64,000 bases of DNA from Streptomyces pyxinae (GTDB taxonomy: Bacteria; Actinomycetota; Actinomycetes; Streptomycetales; Streptomycetaceae): the NCBI RefSeq assembly GCF_024756275.1, contig NZ_JANUGQ010000008.1, forward strand, positions 124,001 through 188,000. Direction: 5' to 3'. The notes below the pieces were generated by a model. It was not told the DNA's origin. It did not search any database and worked only from the letters and a program-made list of their open reading frames with translations. The position numbers and the translations under genes were made by a program. Shown in pieces: positions 7,658-15,394 of this stretch (within the stretch, counting starts at the first letter, position 1; each line of letters opens with the position of its first letter).

Positions 7658-8656
7658 GTGGAGGTACTGGCGTTCGGGGTGCAGGCCGATGAGCGGCCGC
7701 TGATCGAGGAGGCGTTCCGGGGCCACCACGAGGTGCGCTGCCTGGACGTCTTCCTCACCGAGGACACCGCCCCCATCGCCGCCGGCCACCAGGCGATCTC
7801 CACCAGCGTCAACGCCGACCTCGACGCCCGGGTGCTGCGGATCCTGGCGGCCGGCGGCACCCGGCTGATCGCCCAGCGCTCCACCGGCTTCAACAACATC
7901 GACCTCACCGTGGCCGAGGAACTGGGCCTCACTGTCGCCCGGGTCTCGTACTACTCCCCGTACGCGGTGGCGGAGTTCGCCTGGACCCTCGCGATGGCGG
8001 TCAACCGGCGGATCGTCCGGGCCTGCAACCGCACCCGGGACTTCGACTTCCGGCTCGACGGGCTGCTCGGCCGGGACATGCGCGGGCGGATCGCCGGCGT
8101 CCTGGGCACCGGGAAGATCGGGGAGAGCTTCACCCGGATCGCGCACGGCTTCGGAATGAACCTGCTCGGCTGGGACGTGGCGCAGAACCCGGCCTGTCTG
8201 GAGCTGGGCATGCGCTACACCGACAAGGACGAGCTGCTCGCCGAGGCCGACCTGGTCAGCCTGCACGTCCCGCTGCTCCCCGCCACCCGCCATCTCATCG
8301 ACGCGGCCGCGCTCAAGGCGATGAAGGACGACGCCGTTCTGGTCAACTCCAGCCGGGGCGGGCTGATCGACACCACCGCGCTCGTCACCGAGCTGCGGGC
8401 CGGGCGGTTCACCGGGGTGGGGCTCGACGTGTACGAGGCCGAGGCCGGGCTCTTCTTCCTGGACAAGTCGCTGGAGGGCATCGACGACGACACCCTGGCC
8501 CGGCTGGTGACCTTCCCCAATGTCGTGGTCACCTCCCACCAGGCGTACTACACCGTGGACGCGGTGCGGCAGATCGTCGCCACCACGGTCCGCAATGTCA
8601 CCGACTGGGCCGGGGGCCGCCGCAACGAGAACGTCCTGGTCCCCCGGACCGGCTGA
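7658..8656 (+). CDS. D-2-hydroxyacid dehydrogenase, D-lactate dehydrogenase type
   Basis: A 332-residue NAD-dependent D-isomer-specific 2-hydroxyacid dehydrogenase. It shows the substrate-domain RSTGFNNID motif, the Rossmann glycine motif GTGKIGESF, the catalytic Arg in NSSRGGLIDT, the Glu in GLDVYEAEAG and the His in TSHQAYYT. The YEAEAGLFF segment and overall length fit fermentative D-lactate dehydrogenases (LdhA-like) better than phosphoglycerate dehydrogenases, so pyruvate/D-lactate is the likely reaction. The GTG start has GGAGGTGAG 7 nt upstream. It appears to be monocistronic. Exact substrate is inferred. Confidence 0.88.
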   Translation: MEVLAFGVQADERPLIEEAFRGHHEVRCLDVFLTEDTAPIAAGHQAISTSVNADLDARVLRILAAGGTRLIAQRSTGFNNIDLTVAEELGLTVARVSYYSPYAVAEFAWTLAMAVNRRIVRACNRTRDFDFRLDGLLGRDMRGRIAGVLGTGKIGESFTRIAHGFGMNLLGWDVAQNPACLELGMRYTDKDELLAEADLVSLHVPLLPATRHLIDAAALKAMKDDAVLVNSSRGGLIDTTALVTELRAGRFTGVGLDVYEAEAGLFFLDKSLEGIDDDTLARLVTFPNVVVTSHQAYYTVDAVRQIVATTVRNVTDWAGGRRNENVLVPRTG

Positions 8657-8674
8657 CCCCTCCCTCCGGGTCCC

Positions 8675-8710
8675 CTCCGGCCGCGAGCGGCTCACTCCGG
8701 CCGCGAGCGG
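8675..8710 (+). repeat. 16-bp direct repeat downstream of the dehydrogenase
   Basis: CTCCGGCCGCGAGCGG occurs perfectly at 8675-8690 and 8695-8710 (20-bp period), in the 227-bp spacer before the GNAT gene. No function is evident. Confidence 0.7.
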
Positions 8711-8883
8711 TGCCGGGCGCCCGGTGCGCGACGGCCGGATCGGCACCGCCCGGCCGCAGGCCCGGGCCACGATGGCCCGGCGGCCCGCTCCCGGAACCGG
8801 CCCCCGTTCCCCGGAACGGCCCCGGGGCCCCGCTCCCGGGAAGAGCCCCCGGGCCCGACCCGCGCCCCGGCGAAGGAGAGACC

Positions 8884-9774
8884 ATGCCCCGACCGCCCGC
8901 CGGAACCGACGGCGGCGAGCCCGCCGGAGCGCTCGTGATCGGCCGGGCCGCCCCCGCCGACTGGGCGGTGGTCACCGGCTGGGCGGCCGACGAGGGCTGG
9001 AACCCGGGCCGGTCGGACGCCGGGGCCTTCTTCGCCCAGGACCCGGACGGCTTCTTCCTCGGCCGGCTGGCGGGCGAACCGGTCTCCGCGGTGTCCGTCG
9101 TCCGGTACGACTCCGGCTACGCCTTCCTCGGCTGCTATCTGGTCCGTCCCGATCTGCGCGGTCACGGCCTCGGACTCGCCACCTGGACGGCCGGCCTGGC
9201 CCATGCCGGGGGCCGGGTGGTCGGCCTCGACGGGGTCCCTGGCCAGCAGGGCAACTACCGCCGCTCCGGCTTCCGGCTCGCTCACCGCTCGGCCCGCTTC
9301 ACCGGCTCGCCCGTCCCGGTGACGGAGTCGCCCGCCGGAGTGGTGCCGCTGACCGGGCCGGACGGCGCGGCGGCGGCAGCGGCGTACGACCGGGGCTGCT
9401 TCCCGGCCGGCCGGCGCCGCTTCCTGGACGCCTGGCTCACCGCCGAGGGACATCACGCGCTCGGCCGGGTCGTGGACGGGCGGCTCACCGGGTACGGGGT
9501 GATCCGGCCCGCCCGGGACGGCTCCCGGATCGGCCCGCTCTTCGCGGACACCGCCGAGGACGCGGCGGCCCTGTTCGACGCCCTGGTCGCCGCGCCGGAA
9601 CGGCCGCCGGGGCCGGTCGCCGTCGATGTGCCGCTCTCCCACCCGGCGGCCGTGGCGCTGGCCGGGGCGCGGGGGCTGACACCCGGGTTCGAGACGGCCC
9701 GGATGTACACAGGACCGGCCCGCCCGGTCGCCACCGAGCGGATCTTCGGGATCACCACCCTGGAGCTGGGCTGA
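8884..9774 (+). CDS. GNAT-family N-acetyltransferase with second C-terminal domain
   Basis: A 296-residue protein. The first half is a GNAT domain, with the acetyl-CoA-binding region around LVRPDLRGHGLGLA (the R/Q-x-x-G-x-G/A loop) and the typical GNYRRSGF strand. The second half (about residues 150-296) resembles the YitH/HolE-type acetyltransferase extension often found with this domain. The acceptor is unknown. ATG 8884 follows AAGGAGAG by a few bases. The longer open frame upstream is Pro/Arg-rich low-complexity sequence and is not included. Confidence 0.8.
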   Translation: MPRPPAGTDGGEPAGALVIGRAAPADWAVVTGWAADEGWNPGRSDAGAFFAQDPDGFFLGRLAGEPVSAVSVVRYDSGYAFLGCYLVRPDLRGHGLGLATWTAGLAHAGGRVVGLDGVPGQQGNYRRSGFRLAHRSARFTGSPVPVTESPAGVVPLTGPDGAAAAAAYDRGCFPAGRRRFLDAWLTAEGHHALGRVVDGRLTGYGVIRPARDGSRIGPLFADTAEDAAALFDALVAAPERPPGPVAVDVPLSHPAAVALAGARGLTPGFETARMYTGPARPVATERIFGITTLELG

Positions 9775-10060
9775 CCGGCGGCCCCCGGGGGGAGAGAGCC
9801 GGCCCGCCCGGGGGCCTCGGCCCCGCCCCGGTCGCCGTCCGGGCCCCGGTCGCCCGGCGGCCCTCCGCTCGGAGCCGGCCCGGCTTGCCGCTCCTGCCGG
9901 GCGGCGGGCTGACCGGTGGGCTTCCGCTCGGACCCCGACCGGCCGGGGAGCCGCCGGGCCCGGCCGGCCCGTGCCGCCGTCCGCGCCTCCGCCGGCCCGT
10001 GCGCCGCCCGGGCCCCGAACCGCCCCGTGCCCCCCGGCCGACCGATAGATCACCTATGCC

Positions 10061-10066
10061 TACAAT
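10061..10066 (+). promoter_or_regulatory. -10 box for a leaderless ABM gene
   Basis: TACAAT lies exactly 6 nt before ATG 10073, placing the transcription start at or next to the start codon. Confidence 0.6.
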
Positions 10067-10072
10067 GGCGGG

Positions 10073-10396
10073 ATGATCTTCATTGTTGTGAAATTCCCGG
10101 TCAAGCCCGAGCACGTCGACGAGTGGCCCGAGAAGGTCGCGGAGTTCACCCGCGCCACCCGGTCCGAGCCCGGCAATCTGTGGTTCGAGTGGTCCCGCAG
10201 CCTGGCGGAGCCGGACACCTACGTCCTGGTGGAGGCGTTCCAGGACGACGCGGGGGAGGCCCATGTCACCTCCGACCACTTCCGCGCCGGCCTGGAGACC
10301 ATGCGCCCGCTGCTGACCCGTACCCCCGAGATCGTCAGCACCACCATCGAGGGCGCCACCGGCTGGAGCGCGATGGGCGAGCTCCAGATCGACTGA
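10073..10396 (+). CDS. Antibiotic-biosynthesis monooxygenase (ABM) domain protein
   Basis: A 107-residue single-domain protein of the dimeric alpha/beta-barrel ABM/YgiN type. It shows the N-terminal strand FIVVKFPVKPEH, the segment GNLWFEWSRS, and TYVLVEAFQD before the conserved HVTSDHFRAG. Family members act as quinol monooxygenases, haem-degrading or detoxifying oxygenases; nothing here fixes the substrate. The gene is probably leaderless (TACAAT 6 nt upstream). It converges on the anthranilate synthase gene with only 25 bp between the stops. Confidence 0.85.
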   Translation: MIFIVVKFPVKPEHVDEWPEKVAEFTRATRSEPGNLWFEWSRSLAEPDTYVLVEAFQDDAGEAHVTSDHFRAGLETMRPLLTRTPEIVSTTIEGATGWSAMGELQID

Positions 10397-10421
10397 ACGG
10401 GGCCTTCCCGGGCCGCGCGGC

Positions 10422-12467
10422 TCAGCCGCCGTCGTGCCGTGCGGTCACCGGTGCCGGCCGGTGACCGCACCGGTCCAGCAGGTCCCGGACGATCCCGGCG
10501 CCGTCCAGGGTGAGTACCGACTCCGGATGGAACTGCACCCCCGCGAACCCCGGGCCCCGCAGCGCGTGCACCTCACCGGTGGCCGGATCCCGGCTCACCG
10601 CCACCCCCCGGCCCGCGAGCCGGCCGGCCGCCCGGTCGTCGCACCGGGCGGTGAAGCTGTTGTAGAAGCCGACCGTCTGCCGCCGCCCGAACAGCTCCAC
10701 GGCCAGCTGCGCCCCCTGGAACGGCTCCCGCTTGCGGACCAGCGGCAGTCCCAGCTCCGCCGCGAGCAGCTCATGGCCCAGGCACACCCCGATCACCGGC
10801 CGCCCGGCCGCCGCCCCGGCCCGCTCCGCCAGCAGCTCCCCGGCCAGCCCGCGCAGCAGCCGCATCTTCGGATCGCCCGGGTCCCCCGGGTCGCCGGGCC
10901 CCGGGCCCAGCACCACCGGGCCCCGGTGGGCGACGGCCGCCGCCCGGAGCCCCGGGGCGTCGTACGGAACCACGCTCACCCCGAGCCCCGTGGCCCGCAG
11001 CAGATGGGCGAGCATCGCCGTGAAGGCGTCCTCGGCGTCCACCACCAGGGCGTGCCCGGACACCTCGGCCGGCGGCTGCCGCATCCGCAGCCAGAACGGC
11101 GCCAGCTCCGCCCGGCGGGCGTCCAGCGCGGCCCGTACCCCGGGCGCGTCCGCCAGCCGGGGCCGGGCCGCCTCGCCCGCCGGCCGGCCGGGCCGCACCC
11201 CGAGCGCGGCCAGCACCCCGGCCGCCTTGGCGTGGGTCTCGGCCACCTCGCCCGCCGGGTCCGAGTGGCGTACCAGCGTCGCCCCGACCCCCACCCGCAG
11301 CTCGCCCCGCGCCCTTCCGCGGGCCGCGATGTCGGCGGTACGGATCAGAATGGGCGAGTCCAGGGTCTGGGCGCCCTCCGCGTCGGTGGAGAGCAGCGCC
11401 AGCGCCCCCGCGTAGTAGCCCCGGCCGCCGTGCTCGTACCGGGAGATCACCCGGCAGGCGTTCCGTACCGGGGAGCCGGTGACGGTGGCGGCGAACATGG
11501 TCTCGCGCAGCACCTCCCGCACATCCAGCGAGGACCGGCCGCGCAGCTCGTACTCGGTGTGTGCCAGCTGGGACATCTCCCGCAGCCGGGGCCCGACCAC
11601 CACCCCGCCCAGGTCCCCGACCGCGCACATCATCTTCAGCTCCTCGTCCACCACCATGGAGAGCTCGTCGGTCTCCTTGCGGTCGGCCAGGAACTCCAGC
11701 AGCCCGGCCAGGTCCGGACCGCCGGGCGGATAGCGGTAGGTACCGCTGATCGGGTTCATCACCACCGTCCCGGCCGCACCGCCCGGCCCCCGGCCGCCGG
11801 TCATCCGGACGTGCACCTCGGGGCTGGCGCCGACCAGCACCCGGTCGCCGGTGTGCACCACGAACGTCCAGTACGCGCCCCGCTCACCCGCGAGCAGCCG
11901 CCGGAACAGCGCCAGCGCGTCGGCCCGCCCGAAGCCGTCGATCCGGCCCGTCCAGGTGCGGCGGACGACGAAGTTGGCGCCCACGCCGCGCCCGATCTCC
12001 TCCGCCACCACCCGCCGTACGGTCTCCGCGTACTGCGCGTCCGACAGGTCGAACCCGTGCTCCGTCACCCGCACCGGACGGGCCGGCAGCAGCTCCAGCG
12101 CCTCGGCCACCGGCAGCTCGTACGTCTCCGCCGCGACCAGCACCGCCAGCGGGGTGCCGTCGTCGGTCACCTCGAACCCCCGCTCCCGCAGCTGCCGGAA
12201 CGGCACCAGGGCGAGCGCCGGCCGCTCCCCGACGGGCAGCTCGGCGAGCGAGCCGGCCTCGTGCACCGGGCCGGTCAGCACTTCCACCGTGTCGTGGTCC
12301 CGGCCCGGCGTACGCCTGCGCAGCAGCGCGAAGGGCGGGCCCGCCGGATCCAGCAGCCGGTCGAACAGCCGGGCGGAGGCGGCAGCGGTCGCGCGGGCGG
12401 CGGAGCCGGCGCCGTGGAGGGAGCTGGCGGGATCGGCGCTGCCGGCGGGATCGGTGTGGTCGGACAT
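10422..12467 (-). CDS. trpEG: Anthranilate synthase, fused TrpE-TrpG
   Basis: A 681-residue fusion of an aminase (chorismate-binding) domain, about residues 1-440, and a class I glutamine amidotransferase domain (about 480-670). The TrpE part carries the DELSMVVDEE, TVTGSPVRNACRVI and GRGYYAGALAL blocks. The TrpG part has the nucleophile loop GVCLGHELLAAELG and the GVQFHPESVLT His-Glu pair. It converts chorismate and glutamine to anthranilate, the first step of tryptophan synthesis or a precursor for secondary metabolites. The ATG has AAGGA 9 nt upstream. Expression is controlled by the leader peptide (12618-12674) and attenuator hairpin (12557-12594), as established for S. venezuelae trpEG. 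PhzE-type fusions are the alternative, but the Trp leader argues for TrpEG. Confidence 0.93.
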   Translation of the reverse strand: MSDHTDPAGSADPASSLHGAGSAARATAAASARLFDRLLDPAGPPFALLRRRTPGRDHDTVEVLTGPVHEAGSLAELPVGERPALALVPFRQLRERGFEVTDDGTPLAVLVAAETYELPVAEALELLPARPVRVTEHGFDLSDAQYAETVRRVVAEEIGRGVGANFVVRRTWTGRIDGFGRADALALFRRLLAGERGAYWTFVVHTGDRVLVGASPEVHVRMTGGRGPGGAAGTVVMNPISGTYRYPPGGPDLAGLLEFLADRKETDELSMVVDEELKMMCAVGDLGGVVVGPRLREMSQLAHTEYELRGRSSLDVREVLRETMFAATVTGSPVRNACRVISRYEHGGRGYYAGALALLSTDAEGAQTLDSPILIRTADIAARGRARGELRVGVGATLVRHSDPAGEVAETHAKAAGVLAALGVRPGRPAGEAARPRLADAPGVRAALDARRAELAPFWLRMRQPPAEVSGHALVVDAEDAFTAMLAHLLRATGLGVSVVPYDAPGLRAAAVAHRGPVVLGPGPGDPGDPGDPKMRLLRGLAGELLAERAGAAAGRPVIGVCLGHELLAAELGLPLVRKREPFQGAQLAVELFGRRQTVGFYNSFTARCDDRAAGRLAGRGVAVSRDPATGEVHALRGPGFAGVQFHPESVLTLDGAGIVRDLLDRCGHRPAPVTARHDGG

Positions 12468-12556
12468 GACGGCGTTCCTTCCGGGAGGCCCGTCCGGACG
12501 CCCGCGGGGGCGAGCGGGGACGGGGGCGGGACGGGAGGAACGGCCGGCCGGTGGAA

Positions 12557-12594
12557 CACGAAGAAGGCCGCCCCTCCGGGCGGCCTTCTTCGTG
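12557..12594 (-). terminator. trp attenuator hairpin
   Basis: A perfect 16-bp stem (arms 12557-12572 and 12579-12594) with a 6-nt loop lies between the Trp leader peptide and trpEG. In the minus-strand RNA the 5' arm contains GGCCGCC. This is exactly complementary to GGCGGCC at 12624-12630 in the leader ORF, just after the Trp codons, giving an alternative antiterminator pairing. Confidence 0.9.
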
Positions 12595-12617
12595 ATCGGT
12601 TCTGGATGTACGCGCGA

Positions 12618-12674
12618 TCAGCGGGCCGCCGGATGAGCGGTCCACCACCAGTTCTGGGTCGGCTGCGCGAACAT
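12618..12674 (-). CDS. trpL: trp leader peptide
   Basis: An 18-codon open frame upstream of the fused anthranilate synthase gene reads MFAQPTQNWWWTAHPAAR and stops with TGA 24 nt before the attenuator hairpin. Three consecutive Trp codons (12642-12650) are the sensor. When charged tRNA-Trp is scarce, the ribosome stalls there and leaves GGCGGCC (12624-12630) free to pair with the 5' arm of the terminator; when it reaches the stop codon, it covers that segment and the terminator forms. The -10-like TAGGGT (12682-12687) is 7 nt before the ATG, so this leader mRNA is itself probably leaderless. Confidence 0.93.
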   Translation of the reverse strand: MFAQPTQNWWWTAHPAAR

Positions 12675-12681
12675 GCGGCGA

Positions 12682-12687
12682 ACCCTA
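12682..12687 (-). promoter_or_regulatory. -10 box of the trp leader transcript
   Basis: TAGGGT on the minus strand lies 7 nt before the leader-peptide ATG, placing +1 at about 12674-12675. Confidence 0.6.
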
Positions 12688-12786
12688 CCGCACCCGCCGG
12701 GCCACCGGGCCCGGTCGCCAGGCGCTCATCCGTATGATCGTCATCTCAGGTGGCGGGCATGCGCAGGGGCACCTCCGGGAACACCG

Positions 12787-12792
12787 TAAGGT
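12787..12792 (+). promoter_or_regulatory. -10 box for leaderless DAHP synthase
   Basis: TAAGGT lies 7 nt before GTG 12800, so the mRNA is predicted to begin at the start codon. This and the trp -10 box are divergent and 100 bp apart. Confidence 0.6.
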
Positions 12793-12799
12793 TGGCCTT

Positions 12800-14152
12800 G
12801 TGACCGTGAACGCTAAGTCCACCGCTTCCGGTGGCATCACCTGGCGAGACCTTCCCGCGGCGCAGCAGCCCGAGTACCCCGATGCCGAGGCTCTGCGCGA
12901 TGTGATCGCGGACCTCGAATCGTATCCGCCGCTCGTCTTCGCGGGCGAGTGCGACCAGCTGCGCGCCCGGATGGGAGCCGTCGCCAGGGGCGAGGCGTTC
13001 CTCCTCCAGGGCGGCGACTGCGCCGAGTCCTTCGACGCCGTGGGCGCCGACGACATCCGCGCCAAGCTCAAGACGCTGCTCCAGATGGGAGCGGTGCTGA
13101 CCTACGCCGCCGCCGTCCCGGTGGTGAAGGTCGGCCGGATCGCCGGCCAGTACTCCAAGCCGCGCTCCAAGCCGACCGAGACCCGCGACGGCGTCACCCT
13201 GCCGACCTACCGCGGCGACTCGGTCAACGGCTTCGAGTTCAGCGAGGCCGCCCGGGTGCCGGACCCGGAGCGGCTGAAGCGCATGTACCAGGCGTCCGCG
13301 TCCACGCTCAACCTGGTCCGCGCCTTCACCACCGGCGGTTACGCCGATCTGCGCCAGGTGCACGCCTGGAACCAGGACTTCGTGAAGTCGTCCCCCTCCG
13401 GTCAGCGGTACGAGCAGCTGGCCCGGGAGATCGACAACGCCCTCAACTTCATGAAGGCGGCGGGCACCGACCCGGCCGAGTTCCGCACCGTCGAGTTCTA
13501 CGCCTCCCACGAGGCGCTGCTGCTCGACTACGAGACGGCGCTGACCCGGGTCGACTCCCGGACCGGCCGGCTCTACGACACCTCCGGCCACATGGTCTGG
13601 ATCGGCGAGCGCACCCGCCAGCTGGACGGGGCGCACATCGAGTTCGCCTCCCGGGTGCGTAACCCGATCGGCATCAAGCTCGGCCCGACCACCACCGTGG
13701 ACGAGGCGCTGACCTACATCGACCGGCTCGACCCGGAGCGCGAGCCCGGCCGGCTCACCTTCATCGTGCGGATGGGCGCGGACAAGATCCGCGACCGGCT
13801 GCCCGAGCTGGTGGAGAAGGTCACCGCCTCGGGCGCCCTGGTGGCCTGGGTGACCGACCCGATGCACGGCAACACCTTCGAGGCGGCCTCCGGCCACAAG
13901 ACCCGCCGCTTCGACGACGTGCTGGACGAGGTCAAGGGCTTCTTCGAGGTCCACAAGGCGCTGGGCACCCACCCGGGCGGCATCCATGTCGAGCTGACCG
14001 GCGACGATGTGACCGAGTGCGTGGGCGGCGGCGACGAGATCTTCGTCGACGACCTGCACCAGCGGTACGAGACGGCCTGCGACCCCCGGCTCAACCGGAG
14101 CCAGTCGCTCGACCTGGCCTTCCTGGTCGCGGAGATGTACCGGGACCAGTAG
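12800..14152 (+). CDS. 3-deoxy-7-phosphoheptulonate (DAHP) synthase, class II
   Basis: A 450-residue class II (plant/actinomycete-type) DAHP synthase. It condenses phosphoenolpyruvate and erythrose 4-phosphate, the first step of the shikimate pathway. The family blocks are complete: LLQGGDCAESF, LPTYRGDSVNGFEF, SGHMVWIGERTRQLDGAH, GIKLGPTTT, WVTDPMHGNT, HVELTGDDVTECVGG and ACDPRLNRSQSLDLAF. The GTG at 12800 (VTVNAKS) gives the usual 450-residue length and is preceded by TAAGGT at leaderless spacing; the upstream in-frame ATG at 12734 would add 22 unrelated residues. It diverges from the trp operon, so entry to the pathway and the Trp branch point share one 125-bp control region. Confidence 0.93.
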   Translation: MTVNAKSTASGGITWRDLPAAQQPEYPDAEALRDVIADLESYPPLVFAGECDQLRARMGAVARGEAFLLQGGDCAESFDAVGADDIRAKLKTLLQMGAVLTYAAAVPVVKVGRIAGQYSKPRSKPTETRDGVTLPTYRGDSVNGFEFSEAARVPDPERLKRMYQASASTLNLVRAFTTGGYADLRQVHAWNQDFVKSSPSGQRYEQLAREIDNALNFMKAAGTDPAEFRTVEFYASHEALLLDYETALTRVDSRTGRLYDTSGHMVWIGERTRQLDGAHIEFASRVRNPIGIKLGPTTTVDEALTYIDRLDPEREPGRLTFIVRMGADKIRDRLPELVEKVTASGALVAWVTDPMHGNTFEAASGHKTRRFDDVLDEVKGFFEVHKALGTHPGGIHVELTGDDVTECVGGGDEIFVDDLHQRYETACDPRLNRSQSLDLAFLVAEMYRDQ

Positions 14153-14204
14153 GCCGAACGGTCTCCCCGGGGCCCCTTGGGCCTCTCGGGTCTCCTGAAA
14201 CGAA

Positions 14205-14241
14205 CGGTGGGGCGCGGATCGATGTGATCCGCGCCCCACCG
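14205..14241. terminator. Hairpin terminator after DAHP synthase
   Basis: A perfect 16-bp stem (14205-14220 / 14226-14241) with a 5-nt loop GATGT begins 52 bp after the stop of the DAHP synthase gene. Confidence 0.8.
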
Positions 14242-14282
14242 CCGTACCCCCGGCTTTCGCGGCCACCGCCGGATGGGTAAGG

Positions 14283-14301
14283 TTAGGTTAGCCTCACCGA
14301 A
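14283..14301 (+). promoter_or_regulatory. Iron box (DmdR/IdeR operator) of the bfd gene
   Basis: TTAGGTTAGCCTCACCGAA matches the 19-bp actinomycete iron box TTAGGTTAGGCTAACCTAA at 16 of 19 positions. It lies 45 bp upstream of the ferredoxin gene. Iron-loaded DmdR1-type repressor would shut the gene off when iron is sufficient. No such box is seen upstream of bacterioferritin. Confidence 0.85.
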
Positions 14302-14345
14302 AAGACGGGACGGCTTCGTTTCGATCCCGCAGGGAGGGGGACCGC

Positions 14346-14570
14346 GTGTACGTCTGCTCGTGCTTCGGTGTCACCGAGAAGCAGATCAAGGACCACGCGG
14401 ACGCCGGCGCCTGCACACCCCGGCAGATCGCCTCCGCCTGCAAGGCGGGTACGGACTGCGGTTCGTGCGTGCGCCGCATCCAGTCCATCCTCGGCCGTGG
14501 CCACTGCCCCCGCCGTGAGCTGGCGGACCAGGGGCGCCCGGTGCTGGCGGACCTTCCCGAGGCCGCCTGA
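14346..14570 (+). CDS. bfd: Bacterioferritin-associated ferredoxin (BFD-like [2Fe-2S] protein)
   Basis: A 74-residue [2Fe-2S] protein of the BFD family. Cys4, Cys6, Cys38 and Cys41 form the C-x-C...C-x2-C cluster ligands (VCSCFGVTEKQI and GTDCGSCVRR). In other bacteria BFD docks on bacterioferritin and donates electrons that release stored iron. The gene starts at GTG 14346 with AGGGAGGGGG upstream, and has an iron box at 14283-14301. It is convergent with bacterioferritin 191 bp away, so storage and release components are adjacent but separately controlled. Confidence 0.92.
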   Translation: MYVCSCFGVTEKQIKDHADAGACTPRQIASACKAGTDCGSCVRRIQSILGRGHCPRRELADQGRPVLADLPEAA

Positions 14571-14610
14571 CGCCGCTCGGCTCCGATACGCCCGGACGGG
14601 TCGTACGGTA

Positions 14611-14630
14611 CGGCCCGGGGTCCCGGGCCG
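14611..14630. terminator. Inverted repeat between convergent bfd and bfr
   Basis: CGGCCCGGG and CCCGGGCCG flank a 2-nt centre. The 20-bp repeat lies between two convergent stops and may act as a bidirectional terminator, but the short loop weakens the call. Confidence 0.45.
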
Positions 14631-14761
14631 GGCGTGGCGGGACCGGTCGGGTGTTCCGGACGCGCGCACGGTCGAGCGGACCCCTTCGCCGGACGGCGGG
14701 GGTGCGAAGGAGTCTCTTCCGGTGGCCGGGTAGCCGGTGTTCCGGCGGCCCGCGGCCGGGT

Positions 14762-15241
14762 TCAGCTCTCCGGCTGCTCGATGATCTGGGCGATGTAGAG
14801 CGCCTCACCGAGCTGCTCCACCAGGGCGAGCTGGGTGTCCAGATAGTCGATGTGGTGCTCCTCGTCGGCGAGGATCGACTCGAAGATGTTGGCCGAGGTG
14901 ATGTCGCCCTTGGCGCGCATGACCTCGATCCCGCGCTTCAGCCGGTCGATCGCCTCGACCTCGATCTGGCGGTCCGCCTCGAACATCTCCCGGACCGTCT
15001 GGCCCACCCGGACGTGGAACAGCCGCTGGTAGTTGGGCAGGCCGTCCAGGAAGAGGATGCGGTCGGTCAGGACCTCCGCGTGCTTCATCTCGTCGAACGA
15101 CTCCGCACGGGTGTACTTGGCGAGCTTGATCCACCCGGCGTTCTCCTGCATCTTGGCGTGCAGGAAGTACTGGTTGATGGCGGTCAGCTCGGCGGTCAGC
15201 TGCTCGTTGAGAAACTCGATGACCTCGGGGTCGCCCTGCAT
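14762..15241 (-). CDS. bfr: Bacterioferritin
   Basis: A 159-residue haem-binding ferritin of the 24-mer iron-storage shell. The ferroxidase ligands Glu18, Glu51, His54, Glu94, Glu127 and His130, and the haem ligand Met52 (in FDEMKHAE), are all at canonical positions. The ATG at 15241 is preceded by GGAAGGAG at 8 nt; a longer upstream frame adds unrelated residues and is rejected. It is convergent with the BFD-like ferredoxin gene. No iron box is visible in the 150 bp upstream, suggesting a control different from bfd. Confidence 0.96.
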   Translation of the reverse strand: MQGDPEVIEFLNEQLTAELTAINQYFLHAKMQENAGWIKLAKYTRAESFDEMKHAEVLTDRILFLDGLPNYQRLFHVRVGQTVREMFEADRQIEVEAIDRLKRGIEVMRAKGDITSANIFESILADEEHHIDYLDTQLALVEQLGEALYIAQIIEQPES

Positions 15242-15394
15242 CGCAGAGGCTCCTTCCGCGCGTGGGAACCAAGATTGCGCGCAGTCTCGCACCGCCCGGG
15301 GAAGGCCGTCCAGTAAGTGCATGCTTAGTAGCACTTGCCCGAAACCGCCCGAACCCGGTCATGACCACCCCTCCCGGTCTGTCACCATTGAGCC

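Noticed and set aside
10498..10520. TGAGTACCGACTC resembling a MacR half-site pair
   Set aside because: The second half lacks GTACTCA and it lies inside the trpEG coding sequence.
14683..14710. CCTTCGC...GCGAAGG inverted repeat between bfd and bfr as main terminator
   Set aside because: Only 7 bp with a 14-nt loop; the 9-bp repeat at 14611-14630 is a slightly better candidate, and neither is strong.
15316..15350. AT-richer inverted-looking sequence upstream of bfr (AAGTGC ... GCACTT) as an iron box
   Set aside because: It does not match the TTAGGTTAG half-site of actinomycete iron boxes; may be an ordinary promoter element.
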